This document shows, in pieces, positions 47,965 to 56,586 of a stretch of DNA of 64,000 bases (position 1 is the first letter of the stretch; every line of letters begins with the position of its first letter). The notes under the pieces are model-generated. The model was not told the DNA's origin and searched no databases. It was given only the letters and a program-made list of their open reading frames with translations. Location of the stretch: contig NZ_MOXD01000009.1 of NCBI RefSeq assembly GCF_001976145.1, positions 62,051 to 126,050 on the forward strand, given 5' to 3'. The position numbers and the translations under genes were made by a program. The stretch comes from Serratia oryzae. GTDB taxonomy: Bacteria; Pseudomonadota; Gammaproteobacteria; Enterobacterales; Enterobacteriaceae.

Positions 47965-49878
47965 ATGACAACACCTGCATACTACATAAATGGCGTGCCC
48001 TATGAGGCCAGTGGTCAGGTCATCATAACTATTACAAACGGCCCTACCAGTCCCGTGGGAAACGTTGGGAATAGCCCCATCGCACCACTTCCTGTTTATG
48101 TTCCATGGCAGCAAACTCATGGTGGTGGGAGCATAGCGTATGATCCGAACAAAGTTGTTTTTTACGGATTATCCGCCCTGCGTGATACTCAGACAAAAAT
48201 CAATCAAATCTTGGCACTAGCAAGAAATGCTTATCCGCAGAATGCAGAGCAAATCAGGGATGAGGCCAATGCATTACTCGCTGATTTAATAACTGGGCTT
48301 ATTAATCATCCTGAAATTAACACACTTACCAGAGCATTACAGGATGCGATTAATTCATTACAGATAAATATCGATTTAAAAAATCAGCAAGAGAGAATCG
48401 TCAGTATAAGAGTGCAGGAGACAGAGGTCGCCTTCCGTGATTTTATGAATAATAATAAAATGTCGAATTTTATCGACAAGTCTGCCGGTATGATTGACGT
48501 GGCTATTTCAACAACAGGGCCATGGTTCATAGATTTATGGAATAAAGCGGTACCCCCTAAAATTAATGCAGAGATTGAGGCGAAAAATAAGCTTGTCACA
48601 TATCTTGACTGGGTAAAAACGGTCAAGGAAGACGTAAGCAGTAAAAAGAATACCCTGATTGAGATTAAAAATAGAGTAGAGGCGGATGCAGCAGCTAAGG
48701 CAAAAGCCGAAGTAGAAGCCAGGGCAAAAGCTGAAGCAGAGGCCCGAGCGAAACTGGCAGCACTGATGCTGGTTGCGGGTGTAAACCCTACACCAGTTTA
48801 TACGTCGGAAATGGTCAAGTCGGCTCAGTCTGCTCTTACTGCTGCAGGAAGAATGATACTGAACCGCGCCTCGGGTATGTTGCAACTGTCAACGATTGCT
48901 GAGGGTATTCTGACTACGACCAGCGAAGGAGCTGGCACAATAGCTGGTGCATTGTGGCGAGGTGCTATGGAGTTGAGCAGGATAGCCACGGTGAGCGCAG
49001 TCGGGTCAACAGTTTGTGCTCTTGTGGTAGGATTCTATCCAAAAAAAGTTGGTGAAGGCAGTGACAAGGTTCCTGGCCGCGATATTGAGATGTTTGCCGC
49101 TCAGGCCCAACTGTTTGCCGCGGGTAAAGTCAATATTCAGCCTGAAATGACCTCAGTTAATTTGCCCGTGCGGGGTTTACTGGTCACGGAGAATGGCCGA
49201 CAGTATGTCAGCCTGGTTAAGACGGGTGTAAACGGTGTTTCTGCGAACGTGCCTGTGCTCAGGGCCGTACGTGACGAGAAAACCGGGCTGGATAAAATCA
49301 CACTGCCAGCAGTCGGTGGGGTTCCAACACGGACTGTCTTGATTAATCCAGTGCCGACGGGGCCAGCAGCACCACCGCATACCGGAAACAGCTCACCGGT
49401 TCCGGTGACACCGGTGCATACCGGAACGGAAATAAAACAGGTCGCCAGCATTGTGACAACTACCTACCCGGCTGATGACCTCCAGGGGTTACAGGATTTT
49501 ATCTATTGGCAGCCTGATGCCGCGGGAACCGGTGTTGAGCCGATCTATGTGATGTTGAGTGAACCGCTTGACTCGGGCCGTTTTACCCGTAAACAATTGG
49601 ATAAGAAGTTTAAGCATGCCATCGATTTTGGTATCAATGACACGAAGAAAAACAGTGAAACTTTGACTAAGTATCGTGATGCCATTGAAGCTCATTTGGC
49701 AGATACGGGAACCGTTGAGAGAGGTACATACCGACGGGAAAAAGGTTCTAAAGTGTATTTTAATCCGAAGACAATGAATGTTGTGATTCTTAAAGCTGAT
49801 GAGAAATTCTTATCAGGATGGAAAATAAACCCTGATGCGGATAATGGCAGAATATATTTGGAGACAGGTGATTTATGA
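47965..49878 (+). CDS. Bacteriocin with S-type pyocin domain and colicin D-type tRNase domain
   Basis: A 637-residue modular toxin. Residues 1 to about 60 are a Gly/Pro/Asn-rich head without a clear TonB box; about 60-275 is mostly helical with an Ala/Lys/Glu coiled-coil ([20 protein letters not shown]); about 285-370 contains hydrophobic helices; about 375-530 is an S-type pyocin translocation domain ([17 protein letters not shown]… [18 protein letters not shown]). Residues 535-637 closely match the colicin D killing domain, which cuts the anticodon loop of arginine tRNAs: [13 protein letters not shown] with catalytic His551 and end [16 protein letters not shown] precedes the ATG. The stop overlaps the immunity gene by four bases. 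The receptor-binding part does not resemble colicin D's. Confidence 0.9.
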   Translation: MTTPAYYINGVPYEASGQVIITITNGPTSPVGNVGNSPIAPLPVYVPWQQTHGGGSIAYDPNKVVFYGLSALRDTQTKINQILALARNAYPQNAEQIRDEANALLADLITGLINHPEINTLTRALQDAINSLQINIDLKNQQERIVSIRVQETEVAFRDFMNNNKMSNFIDKSAGMIDVAISTTGPWFIDLWNKAVPPKINAEIEAKNKLVTYLDWVKTVKEDVSSKKNTLIEIKNRVEADAAAKAKAEVEARAKAEAEARAKLAALMLVAGVNPTPVYTSEMVKSAQSALTAAGRMILNRASGMLQLSTIAEGILTTTSEGAGTIAGALWRGAMELSRIATVSAVGSTVCALVVGFYPKKVGEGSDKVPGRDIEMFAAQAQLFAAGKVNIQPEMTSVNLPVRGLLVTENGRQYVSLVKTGVNGVSANVPVLRAVRDEKTGLDKITLPAVGGVPTRTVLINPVPTGPAAPPHTGNSSPVPVTPVHTGTEIKQVASIVTTTYPADDLQGLQDFIYWQPDAAGTGVEPIYVMLSEPLDSGRFTRKQLDKKFKHAIDFGINDTKKNSETLTKYRDAIEAHLADTGTVERGTYRREKGSKVYFNPKTMNVVILKADEKFLSGWKINPDADNGRIYLETGDL

Positions 49879-50141
49879 ACAAGATGGCAATAATTGAATT
49901 AGCTAAGGCTTTTTTGAATTCAAAAGTAACGGCTCTTCAGTTTTCCGAAGATATATGCGCTGTAAGAAGGGAACTATACGGAATTAAAGACCAGGATAAA
50001 AATACTTTGAATTGCGGTGAGGAGTTATTTATGGTGGCCGAAATTTATAATCCTGACTCCGACCGTGCCAGCTATGAGCTAGACGAGGCTGGATTAAGAA
50101 AGGAAGTAAAAGCGACGCTAGAAAAGTTCAAGCTGCTTTAA
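49875..50141 (+). CDS. Colicin D-type immunity protein
   Basis: An 88-residue acidic protein closely resembling ImmD (87 residues): [48 protein letters not shown] and a [12 protein letters not shown] stretch. In the colicin D system it covers the tRNase active site and protects the producer. The ATG overlaps the toxin stop (ATGA), so the two are translationally coupled and made in balance. A strong terminator follows after 36 bp. The absence of a lysis-protein gene before that terminator is notable. Confidence 0.93.
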   Translation: MNKMAIIELAKAFLNSKVTALQFSEDICAVRRELYGIKDQDKNTLNCGEELFMVAEIYNPDSDRASYELDEAGLRKEVKATLEKFKLL

Positions 50142-50177
50142 TCTCCCACACTTTCTGATAAGTGCGTTTTAAGCAAT

Positions 50178-50209
50178 GTCCAACAAACGAGGGTTTGTTG
50201 GACGTTTTT
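50178..50209 (+). terminator. Terminator of the bacteriocin operon
   Basis: Perfect 11-bp stem GTCCAACAAAC / GTTTGTTGGAC with loop GAGG, followed by GTTTTT. Confidence 0.9.
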
Positions 50210-50320
50210 ATGGCTGTGTATTTTTTGCATAAAACTGTGATAATCAGCGTTCTCTTAATCTGTCCACTTTTCTATATTCCGATAGACTGGATTTTAGCGT
50301 GATAACGGGACATTCACACC

Positions 50321-50487
50321 ATGCTGATAGGATATATGACCAGCACCTCGATCTGCAACGCGATGCGCTAAATCAGGCAGGCTGTGTTCGTTTGTTTGAA
50401 GATACTGCCAGCGGTATTAAAGCAGAGCAGCGTGGGTTTGTTGATTGTCATTTAATCTGGGTTTTAGACTCGGTGAGAATCGCCTAA
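50321..50487 (+). pseudogene. Frameshifted fragment of a serine resolvase/invertase
   Basis: MLIGY (50321-50335) is followed in another frame by DQHLDLQRDALNQAGCVRLFEDTASGIKAE (from 50338), the unmistakable N-terminal region of Tn3-type resolvases and DNA invertases, which normally read MLIGYxRVSTxDQxLxLQxDAL. The RVST segment with the catalytic serine is missing, the frame is shifted, and homology stops about 30 residues later. It lies just inside the right inverted repeat and is presumably a relic of the cassette's transposition or of an earlier transposon. Confidence 0.85.
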
Positions 50488-50488
50488 C

Positions 50489-50519
50489 GTGGGTTGAAAA
50501 CCGCCGTTGATTGCAGGTC
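50489..50519 (-). repeat. Right copy of 31-bp perfect inverted repeat
   Basis: Begins GTGGGTTGAAAACCGCCGTT and ends GCAGGTC; exact reverse complement of 46379-46409. Confidence 0.9.
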
Positions 50520-50608
50520 TGATATGTTTCAATGTCAGGTCATTACAACTTCAAGTCCATCACCCCGCCCCACTGAGAGAGGGGGCGATAAGCAACGGAT
50601 ACATGATT

Positions 50609-50637
50609 ATGCCGCTTTGTGTTTAACTCAGCGGCAT
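50609..50637 (-). terminator. Hairpin downstream of glpD
   Basis: Stem ATGCCGCT / AGCGGCAT with a 13-nt loop located just after the glpD stop; only a weak T-rich tail on the minus strand. Confidence 0.5.
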
Positions 50638-50660
50638 TAAGCGTGCAGTTTGTTGTGGGA

Positions 50661-52169
50661 CTAAGACGCCAGCGACAGCGCCTTCGGTTTGGCGTGTTCC
50701 GCCAGCCAGGCTTGCACCCTTGCCTGCTGTGCTGCGTCGAGCCACATGCCCAGCTTGGTGCGGCGCCAGATGGCATCATCCAGCTCCACCACCCACTCTT
50801 TTTCCACCAGATAGTTCAGCTCCGCCTCATACAGGCCGTGCCCAAAGTCTTCACCCAACTCGCTCAGGCTGCCAGCATTAGCCAGGATCAGTTCGCTGTG
50901 GCTGCCGTAGGTGCGCGCATAGCGGCGGGCCAGCGATTCTGGCAGCCAAGCGTATTGGCGGCGCAGTTTGGCGGCATAGCTGTCACGATCGCCGCCGATG
51001 TCACCACCGGGCAGCGCGCCGTTTTTGGTCCAGGCTGGGCCAGCCCCTGGGTAGTAGTGCGCCAGTTTTTCCATTGCGTGCTCGGCCAGCTTACGGTAGG
51101 TGGTGAGTTTGCCACCGAATACGGAAAGCAGCGGGGCTTTGCCTTGTTCGTCGTGGACATCCAGCGTGTAGTCACGGGTGACCGCCTGCGGTGAGTCCGA
51201 TTCGTCATCACACAGTGGGCGCACGCCGGAGTAAGTCCAGACGATATCGTCGCGGCCAAGCTGTTTTTTGAAGTGCTCGTTATACACCTTCAACAGGTAG
51301 TCGATTTCGTTGTCGTCGATCTTCACGTCTTTCGGATCGCCATGGTATTCCACGTCGGTGGTGCCGATGATAGAGAATTCATCCAGCCACGGAATAACGA
51401 AGACGATACGATGATCTTCGTTTTGCAGAATGTACGACTGTGGCTGGTTATGCGCCTTCGGTACCACAATGTGGCTGCCTTTGATCAGGCGGATACCGTA
51501 AGGCGATTTGAGCTGCAGGCCATCGTCGAAGAAATGTTTCACCCACGGGCCGGTGGCATTGACCAACCCTTTGGCACGCCAGGTGAAGGTTTTGCCACTG
51601 TCGATGTCGGTGGCTTCTACCACCCACAGGCCGTTTTCACGCCGCGCACGGGTGACCTTAGTGCGGGTGCGCACTTCACCGCCACGCTCAACCACTTCCT
51701 GCGCGTTCAATACCACCAGGCGCGCATCGTCTACCCAGCAGTCAGAATATTCGAAACCGCGCGTTAACTCCGGCTTCAGTACCGACTCTGCTCCAAAGCG
51801 CAACCCCTTACTGCCCGGCAGGCTGGTGCGTTTCCCCAGGTGATCGTACAGGAACAGGCCGGTGCGGATCATCCAGGCTGGGCGCAGATGCGGCTGGTGC
51901 GGCAGGCGGAAGCGCATCGGGAAAGCGATATGCGGTGCCAGCTTGAGCAGCACTTCACGCTCGGCCAGCGCTTCGCTCACCAGGCGGAATTCGTAATGTT
52001 CCAGGTAGCGCAGGCCACCGTGGATCAGTTTGGAACTGGCGGAAGACGTAGCGCAGGCCAAGTCTTGCGCTTCCAGTAGCAGAACGGACAGCCCGCGCCC
52101 GGCCGCATCTGCTGCGATGCCGGCTCCGTTGATGCCGCCACCGATCACGATCAAGTCTTTGGTTTCCAC
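50661..52169 (-). CDS. glpD: Aerobic glycerol-3-phosphate dehydrogenase
   Basis: Membrane-associated flavoenzyme oxidising sn-glycerol-3-phosphate to dihydroxyacetone phosphate and reducing ubiquinone. The 502-residue product matches E. coli GlpD (501) from ETKDLIVIGGGINGAGIAADAAGRG (FAD motif, residues 2-26) to the LSLAS end. A GTG start at 52169 is chosen because GGAGG lies eight bases upstream and the protein then aligns with the family; the frame runs 28 codons further. A GlpR operator is 36 bp upstream. On its right the ben operon separates it from glpEGR. Confidence 0.95.
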   Translation of the reverse strand: METKDLIVIGGGINGAGIAADAAGRGLSVLLLEAQDLACATSSASSKLIHGGLRYLEHYEFRLVSEALAEREVLLKLAPHIAFPMRFRLPHQPHLRPAWMIRTGLFLYDHLGKRTSLPGSKGLRFGAESVLKPELTRGFEYSDCWVDDARLVVLNAQEVVERGGEVRTRTKVTRARRENGLWVVEATDIDSGKTFTWRAKGLVNATGPWVKHFFDDGLQLKSPYGIRLIKGSHIVVPKAHNQPQSYILQNEDHRIVFVIPWLDEFSIIGTTDVEYHGDPKDVKIDDNEIDYLLKVYNEHFKKQLGRDDIVWTYSGVRPLCDDESDSPQAVTRDYTLDVHDEQGKAPLLSVFGGKLTTYRKLAEHAMEKLAHYYPGAGPAWTKNGALPGGDIGGDRDSYAAKLRRQYAWLPESLARRYARTYGSHSELILANAGSLSELGEDFGHGLYEAELNYLVEKEWVVELDDAIWRRTKLGMWLDAAQQARVQAWLAEHAKPKALSLAS

Positions 52170-52204
52170 GTTAACTTCCTCCAGATGTTCGCAATAGCTC
52201 TTTA

Positions 52205-52222
52205 ATGTTCGTTTTCGCTCAT
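52205..52222. promoter_or_regulatory. Candidate GlpR operator of glpD
   Basis: ATGTTCG-TTTT-CGCTCAT keeps the dyad form of the GlpR site (ATGTTCG-N4-CGAACAT) with two mismatches in one arm, 36 bp before the glpD start. glpR itself is encoded at 56901-57659. Confidence 0.6.
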
Positions 52223-52367
52223 GATTGTAATCAAAAACCAACAAACAAGCCAAGAGTTAACCAAACAAAAACATTTTTGCGTGATAGAGGTAACGATTCA
52301 GTGATGGTAGGTATACAAAGTGAAGGGTTATCGAGTGCGCCATTGGCGTGCAGTAATGCGCATGAGA

Positions 52368-52393
52368 ATGGGTGATGGTTTTGCATCACCCAT
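52368..52393 (-). terminator. Terminator after the ben operon
   Basis: Perfect 10-bp stem ATGGGTGATG / CATCACCCAT with a 6-nt loop, 46 bp beyond the benD stop. The T-rich tail is on the plus strand, so orientation is ambiguous. Confidence 0.5.
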
Positions 52394-52438
52394 TGCTTTT
52401 AAACAGATCATGATGGCGGGCTGAGGTGAGCTCAGCGA

Positions 52439-53221
52439 TCAACCCAGATCGCCCCCCGCCACCGGCAGGATGGTGCCAGTTATGTAACTGGCCTCATCGC
52501 TGGCAAGGAACAAAATCGCATTAGCCTGCTCGTTAACGCTGCCATAACGATGCATCAAACTGGAACTGAGGGTTTGATCGACCACCTGCTGATACCAGCT
52601 TTCCTCCTGCGCCGTGGGGATTTCCCGGTTACGCGGCGTCAGGCGCGGCGGGGCTTCTGTGCCCCCCGGCGCGGTGGCGTTGATGCGAATACCGGCCTGG
52701 GCATATTCAAAAGCCAGCGACTGGGTGAGGGCGTTAACCCCGCCTTTGGCCGCGGAATAAGGCACGCGGTTGACCCCGCGGGTGGCGACGGACGACACGT
52801 TGACAATCACTCCGCTCCGCTGTTGCAACATATGCGGCAACACGGCGCGGCAGCCCCACAGCGTGGGGAACAGCGAACGTTGGATCTCGGCGGAAATCTG
52901 TTCTGGGGAATAGTCGGCAAACGGGCGTGCCCAGATGGTGCCCCCCACATTATTGACCAGAATATCCAGCCGACCAAAGTGCCGCTGAGCCTGTCGCATT
53001 GCGCTCTCGGTCTCTTCCCAGCGCTCCAGATCGGCACCGATCGCCAGTACCTGATTGCCCTGTGCGCTCAAGGTGGCGGCCAGTTCGCTCAGGTAAGGGG
53101 CCCGGTCGATCAGCGCCAGCTTGGCCCCTTCACGCGCGGCCTGTTCTGCAACCGCTTTACCGATGCCCTGCGCTGCCCCGGTGATCACCATCACCTTGTT
53201 TTCAAACCGCATTCTCTGCAT
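52439..53221 (-). CDS. benD: 1,6-dihydroxycyclohexa-2,4-diene-1-carboxylate dehydrogenase
   Basis: NAD-dependent short-chain dehydrogenase turning the benzoate cis-diol into catechol with loss of CO2. The 260-residue protein has the SDR cofactor turn TGAAQGIG (residues 14-21), NNVGG (90-94) and the catalytic Ser-Tyr155-Lys159 set in NVSSVATRGVNRVPYSAAKG. AAGGA lies six bases before the ATG, which is nine bases after the benC stop. Last gene of benABCD. No catechol (cat) genes are in the window. Confidence 0.92.
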   Translation of the reverse strand: MQRMRFENKVMVITGAAQGIGKAVAEQAAREGAKLALIDRAPYLSELAATLSAQGNQVLAIGADLERWEETESAMRQAQRHFGRLDILVNNVGGTIWARPFADYSPEQISAEIQRSLFPTLWGCRAVLPHMLQQRSGVIVNVSSVATRGVNRVPYSAAKGGVNALTQSLAFEYAQAGIRINATAPGGTEAPPRLTPRNREIPTAQEESWYQQVVDQTLSSSLMHRYGSVNEQANAILFLASDEASYITGTILPVAGGDLG

Positions 53222-53230
53222 GGCTATTCC

Positions 53231-54247
53231 TTATACCGTTTGGCTGGCGGCGAATTTTTCATAATGGAAGCTGGCCGGGGTAAAAGCTCGGCGTTGGAAA
53301 TCGTTCAGGACCGCCTCCACCATCGGCGGCGGGCCGCACAGGTACACGTCCAGATCGCCCTCGTTCAAGACGCTGGCATCAAGATGCTGTGTGACATAGC
53401 CTTTGTGTGGTGATGGTGAGGCTTCACTGGCGACGCAAGTGAGATAGCTGAAGTTGGGCAAGCGTGTGCGGTATTGCTCCAGCTGTTCCAGTTTCACCAG
53501 ATCGTGGTCGTGAGTGACGCCGTACACCAGATGCACCGGCTGCGAGCTGCCGTTTTGCGCCAACTGCTCCAGCATGGAAAGGAAAGGGGCTAGGCCGGTT
53601 CCCCCCGCCAGAAACAGGAGTGGCCGCGCGACGGTGCGTAGATAGAAACTGCCCTGCGGCCCGCGCAGGCGTATTTTATCCCCCGGCTGTGCTTTGCTGG
53701 TCAGATAGCTGCTCATCAGCCCGCCGGGAACATTGCGTAGCAGGAAAGACACCTGTTGTTTGCCCGGCAGAGAGCTGAACGAATAGGCCCGGCTGGCACC
53801 GCTGCCAGGCACCTCGATATTGACGTATTGGCCGGGCAGGAAGGCAATACCATCAGCATCGTCAAGCTGCAGGCTGAATTCGATGGCGCTGTCGGAAAGC
53901 GGCGTTGCCGCCACCAGGCTGGCTGAAAACTCTTCGCTGCCGGTTTTACAGCGGGTGGAGGCCATAGGTACGTCGATCACGCAGTCTGACTGTGGCACCA
54001 TCTGGCAGGTCAGCACGAATCGCCGCTGCGCTTCCTGCTCTGACAGTGCCTCTGCCAGATAGTCGTCACCCAGGCTGTACTCGCCCTGCTCACAGTGGCA
54101 TTTGCAGGTGCCACAGACGCCGTCGGAGCAGTCCATCGGCAGATTGATCTTTTGCCGGTAAGCGGCATCCAGCACTTTCTCGTTGGGATTGCACTGAATA
54201 AAGCGGCTGACGCCATCTTCAAAATTAAGAGCAATGGTAAAGGCCAT
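53231..54247 (-). CDS. benC: Benzoate 1,2-dioxygenase electron-transfer component
   Basis: Reductase passing electrons from NADH to the dioxygenase. The 338-residue protein has an N-terminal plant-type [2Fe-2S] domain (Cys40, Cys45, Cys48 in CSDGVCGTC, and Cys81), an FAD domain (SRAYSFSSLP near residue 155) and an NAD domain (LLFLAGGTGLAPFLSML, VYLCGPPPMV). Third gene of benABCD, 12 bp after benB. Confidence 0.94.
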   Translation of the reverse strand: MAFTIALNFEDGVSRFIQCNPNEKVLDAAYRQKINLPMDCSDGVCGTCKCHCEQGEYSLGDDYLAEALSEQEAQRRFVLTCQMVPQSDCVIDVPMASTRCKTGSEEFSASLVAATPLSDSAIEFSLQLDDADGIAFLPGQYVNIEVPGSGASRAYSFSSLPGKQQVSFLLRNVPGGLMSSYLTSKAQPGDKIRLRGPQGSFYLRTVARPLLFLAGGTGLAPFLSMLEQLAQNGSSQPVHLVYGVTHDHDLVKLEQLEQYRTRLPNFSYLTCVASEASPSPHKGYVTQHLDASVLNEGDLDVYLCGPPPMVEAVLNDFQRRAFTPASFHYEKFAASQTV

Positions 54248-54259
54248 AAGTACCCCGCA

Positions 54260-54748
54260 TTAAATATGATAAATATCTATGACCTGATTGATGTAGTCGT
54301 TGTTGAGCTGAACCGTTTTGCGTTCGATCAGCGGTCGCCCCTCGTTGAGCGCAATTCGGCAGCGAGTGTTGCCAAAGAACAGATCGGTCTTTTGATAGCG
54401 ATGGCTGAACGTCACCCAGTTGTAACGCACCTCAACGTGCAGGGCGCTGTCTTCCAGCAGTTCAACGTTGCTGATCTGATGGCTGGTGCGGGGCTCCGGC
54501 GTGCTGGCCGCAGAGCGCTCGGTTTTGATGCGATAGATGCGATCTTCCAGCCCTTCACGGTTCGGGTAGTAGATCAGCGAAATCTCCCGCTGCGGATCGC
54601 GGGTTAAGCGATCGTCATCGCCCCAGGCGGGCATCCAGTACTCCACCGTTGGGCTGTAGCAGGCCAGCCACTCATCCCAGTTACGCTCGTCCAGCAGGCG
54701 CGCTTCACGGTAGAGGAATTGTTCAATATCAGGCTGTCGGTTGCTCAT
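54260..54748 (-). CDS. benB: Benzoate 1,2-dioxygenase small (beta) subunit
   Basis: A 162-residue beta subunit of the ring-hydroxylating dioxygenase, structural partner of BenA in an (alpha-beta)3 complex. Family features include EQFLYREARLLDERNWDEWLACYSPTVEYWMPAW and SLIYYPNREGLEDRIYRIKTERS. Its ATG overlaps the benA stop by four bases (54745-54748), giving translational coupling. Confidence 0.94.
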   Translation of the reverse strand: MSNRQPDIEQFLYREARLLDERNWDEWLACYSPTVEYWMPAWGDDDRLTRDPQREISLIYYPNREGLEDRIYRIKTERSAASTPEPRTSHQISNVELLEDSALHVEVRYNWVTFSHRYQKTDLFFGNTRCRIALNEGRPLIERKTVQLNNDYINQVIDIYHI

Positions 54749-56109
54749 TGCGTCACCTCGCGTTTATTCAGGCTGCGCAGCAGGGTTTGTTGCCAGTGAT
54801 GGTGGTGGCTGATGTACAAGGCTTCATCTTCGGAACGTGGCGCGCTCAGCAGCGGGGTGATAGCCATCGCCTGCGCATTCTCATCGGCACCTTCCAGCCA
54901 GCGGGTTGCGCCGCGGCTCATATCGCTCCAGGGCAGGTTACTGGCGTTATAGGCTTGCTGACAGGCGCGGAACTCTTCCAGATCGTCCGGCGTCCCCATG
55001 CCGCTGACGTTGAAGAAATCCTCATATTGGCGGATGCGTAACGCGCGATCCTCGGCAGCCTCCCCTTTGGGGGCGAAGCAGAAGATAGTGACTTCGGTTT
55101 TATCGACGGCCAGCGGGCGAACGACGCGGATCTGGGTCGAAAACTGATCCATCAGATAAACGTTGGGGTACAGGCACAGGTTGCGCGTTTCGTTAACCAT
55201 CAAATCAGCGCGAGTGGCACCAAAGCGTTCACTAAGGCGCTCAAAGTGCTTGAACACTGGGCGAACGGCCGGATTCAGCGCCCGGGTCCACAGCAGCATA
55301 TGGCCGTGCTTGAAACCATAGACGCCACCGGTGCTTTTCGACCAGCCGTTGGCGTCTACGGTTGGGGTGCCGTTGGCCTCATAGTTGCGGCGTGACATGG
55401 TGGAGGCGTAGTTCCAATGCACCACGCTGACGTGATAGCCATCGGCACCGTTTTCCATTTGCAGCTTCCAGTTGCCGTCGTAGGTATAGCTGGAAGCGCC
55501 TTTCAGCACTTCCAATCCTTCGGGCGCCTGATCGACGATCAGATCGATCACCTGCCGGGTGTCACCCAGATATTCCTCCAACGGCAGCACGTCGGCGTTC
55601 AGGCTGCCAAACAGGAAGCCACGGTAAGAGGCAAAATGGGGCAAATGTTTGAGATCGTGTGAACCCGCCTGTTTAAAACAGGGTGGATAAGCGCCGCTCT
55701 TTTCATCTTTAGCTTTCAGCAAATTACCGGCGTTGTTGAAGGTCCAACCATGGAATGGGCAGGTGAACGAGGTCTTATTGCCAGATTTGCGGCTGGCCAG
55801 CATGGCTCCGCGATGCGAGCAGCTATTGATCATCCCGTGTAATTGCCCGTTGTGATCGCGGGTGATAATGATGGGCTGGCGGCCCATGGTTAGCGTGTAA
55901 TAGTCGCCCGGTTCGGCAATCTGGCTTTCATGGGCCAAATAAATCCAATTACCTTCAAAGATGGCTTTCATTTCCAGTTCGAATAAAGACTCATCGGTAA
56001 ATATGGCGCGATTGCACCGATAAATACCTTTCTCTTTATCTATGACTAAAGCGTTATTTATTTTTTCTTCCAGTGTGGAAAATAACGTAGTGGAGGATGA
56101 GTTCATCAT
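54745..56109 (-). CDS. benA: Benzoate 1,2-dioxygenase large (alpha) subunit
   Basis: Catalytic subunit adding O2 to benzoate to form the cis-1,2-diol. The 454-residue protein has a Rieske cluster site Cys97-X-His99 … Cys117-X2-His120 (CSHRGA, CPFHGW) and the mononuclear iron site with His226 and His231 in NGADGYHVSVVHWNY. Two adjacent ATGs (56109, 56106) follow GAGG; either may be used. First gene of benABCD. No benR/benM regulator or benK/benE transporter is adjacent in the window, so regulation must come from elsewhere or from a lost gene. Confidence 0.94.
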   Translation of the reverse strand: MMNSSSTTLFSTLEEKINNALVIDKEKGIYRCNRAIFTDESLFELEMKAIFEGNWIYLAHESQIAEPGDYYTLTMGRQPIIITRDHNGQLHGMINSCSHRGAMLASRKSGNKTSFTCPFHGWTFNNAGNLLKAKDEKSGAYPPCFKQAGSHDLKHLPHFASYRGFLFGSLNADVLPLEEYLGDTRQVIDLIVDQAPEGLEVLKGASSYTYDGNWKLQMENGADGYHVSVVHWNYASTMSRRNYEANGTPTVDANGWSKSTGGVYGFKHGHMLLWTRALNPAVRPVFKHFERLSERFGATRADLMVNETRNLCLYPNVYLMDQFSTQIRVVRPLAVDKTEVTIFCFAPKGEAAEDRALRIRQYEDFFNVSGMGTPDDLEEFRACQQAYNASNLPWSDMSRGATRWLEGADENAQAMAITPLLSAPRSEDEALYISHHHHWQQTLLRSLNKREVTQ

Positions 56110-56284
56110 GAAACCTCGTTTTAAATAACTCCGTTAAGGGACGCGGGGCAATAGCAGACCGTTGCCCCGCGCAGGCAATATCATTCCCATCAGCACTGTA
56201 TTAATTTAATCACGAATCGGTACGTTTAATGCGTATTTCCTTTTTGCTGGCCGTGACGTGATGCGGCGCGGCCAAACATGGCTT

Positions 56285-56421
56285 CTCCTGAATGTGTAAT
56301 GCTTGTCAGTAAAGCGCAAAGCAGCATAATAATGCATCAATGGCTCAAGGCATCGCCCCCCTCTCCCCAAGGGAGAGGGGACTGGTTAGCCTTAACTGAC
56401 AAGCATTACTCCTGAATGTGT
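56285..56421. repeat. 13-bp direct repeats flanking the family-2 element
   Basis: CTCCTGAATGTGT occurs at 56285-56297 and again at 56409-56421, immediately outside the inverted ends, as a target-site duplication would. Confidence 0.75.
56297..56408 (+). mobile_element. Inverted-end repeat family 2, intact MITE-like copy
   Basis: About 112 bp with ends TAATGCTTGTCAGT and ACTGACAAGCATTA, a perfect 14-bp inverted repeat, and a central CCCTCTCCCC-AA-GGGAGAGG hairpin. It is flanked by a 13-bp direct repeat. It shares its right third almost base for base with the element at 28190-28365. Non-autonomous: no coding capacity. Confidence 0.75.
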
Positions 56422-56586
56422 GGGTTATTTTGCTGTTAAGCACCAGGACCTATGGTTAACTTAGGGGATGAAAATTTTACCGACAAGGGCGAATATCAGG
56501 TGTTTGTGCGATTATCAGCGCTTTTGTTATTTTCTTGTTAATTTTGTGATGCAGGTAGCTAATTTGCTATTTACCCCATTCCAGAT

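Larger units (their letters stand above)
46379..50519 (+). mobile_element. Inverted-repeat-bounded bacteriocin cassette
   Basis: A 4.1-kb block between glgP and glpD, framed by a perfect 31-bp inverted repeat. Contents in order: LexA box and promoter, S74 tail-fibre-like gene, S-pyocin/colicin D-type gene, immunity gene, terminator, frameshifted resolvase fragment. The cargo is visibly more AT-rich than the flanking glg and glp genes. No intact transposase is present and no target-site duplication was found, so mobilisation would need help in trans, and transposition versus another origin of the repeat is inferred. Confidence 0.7.
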
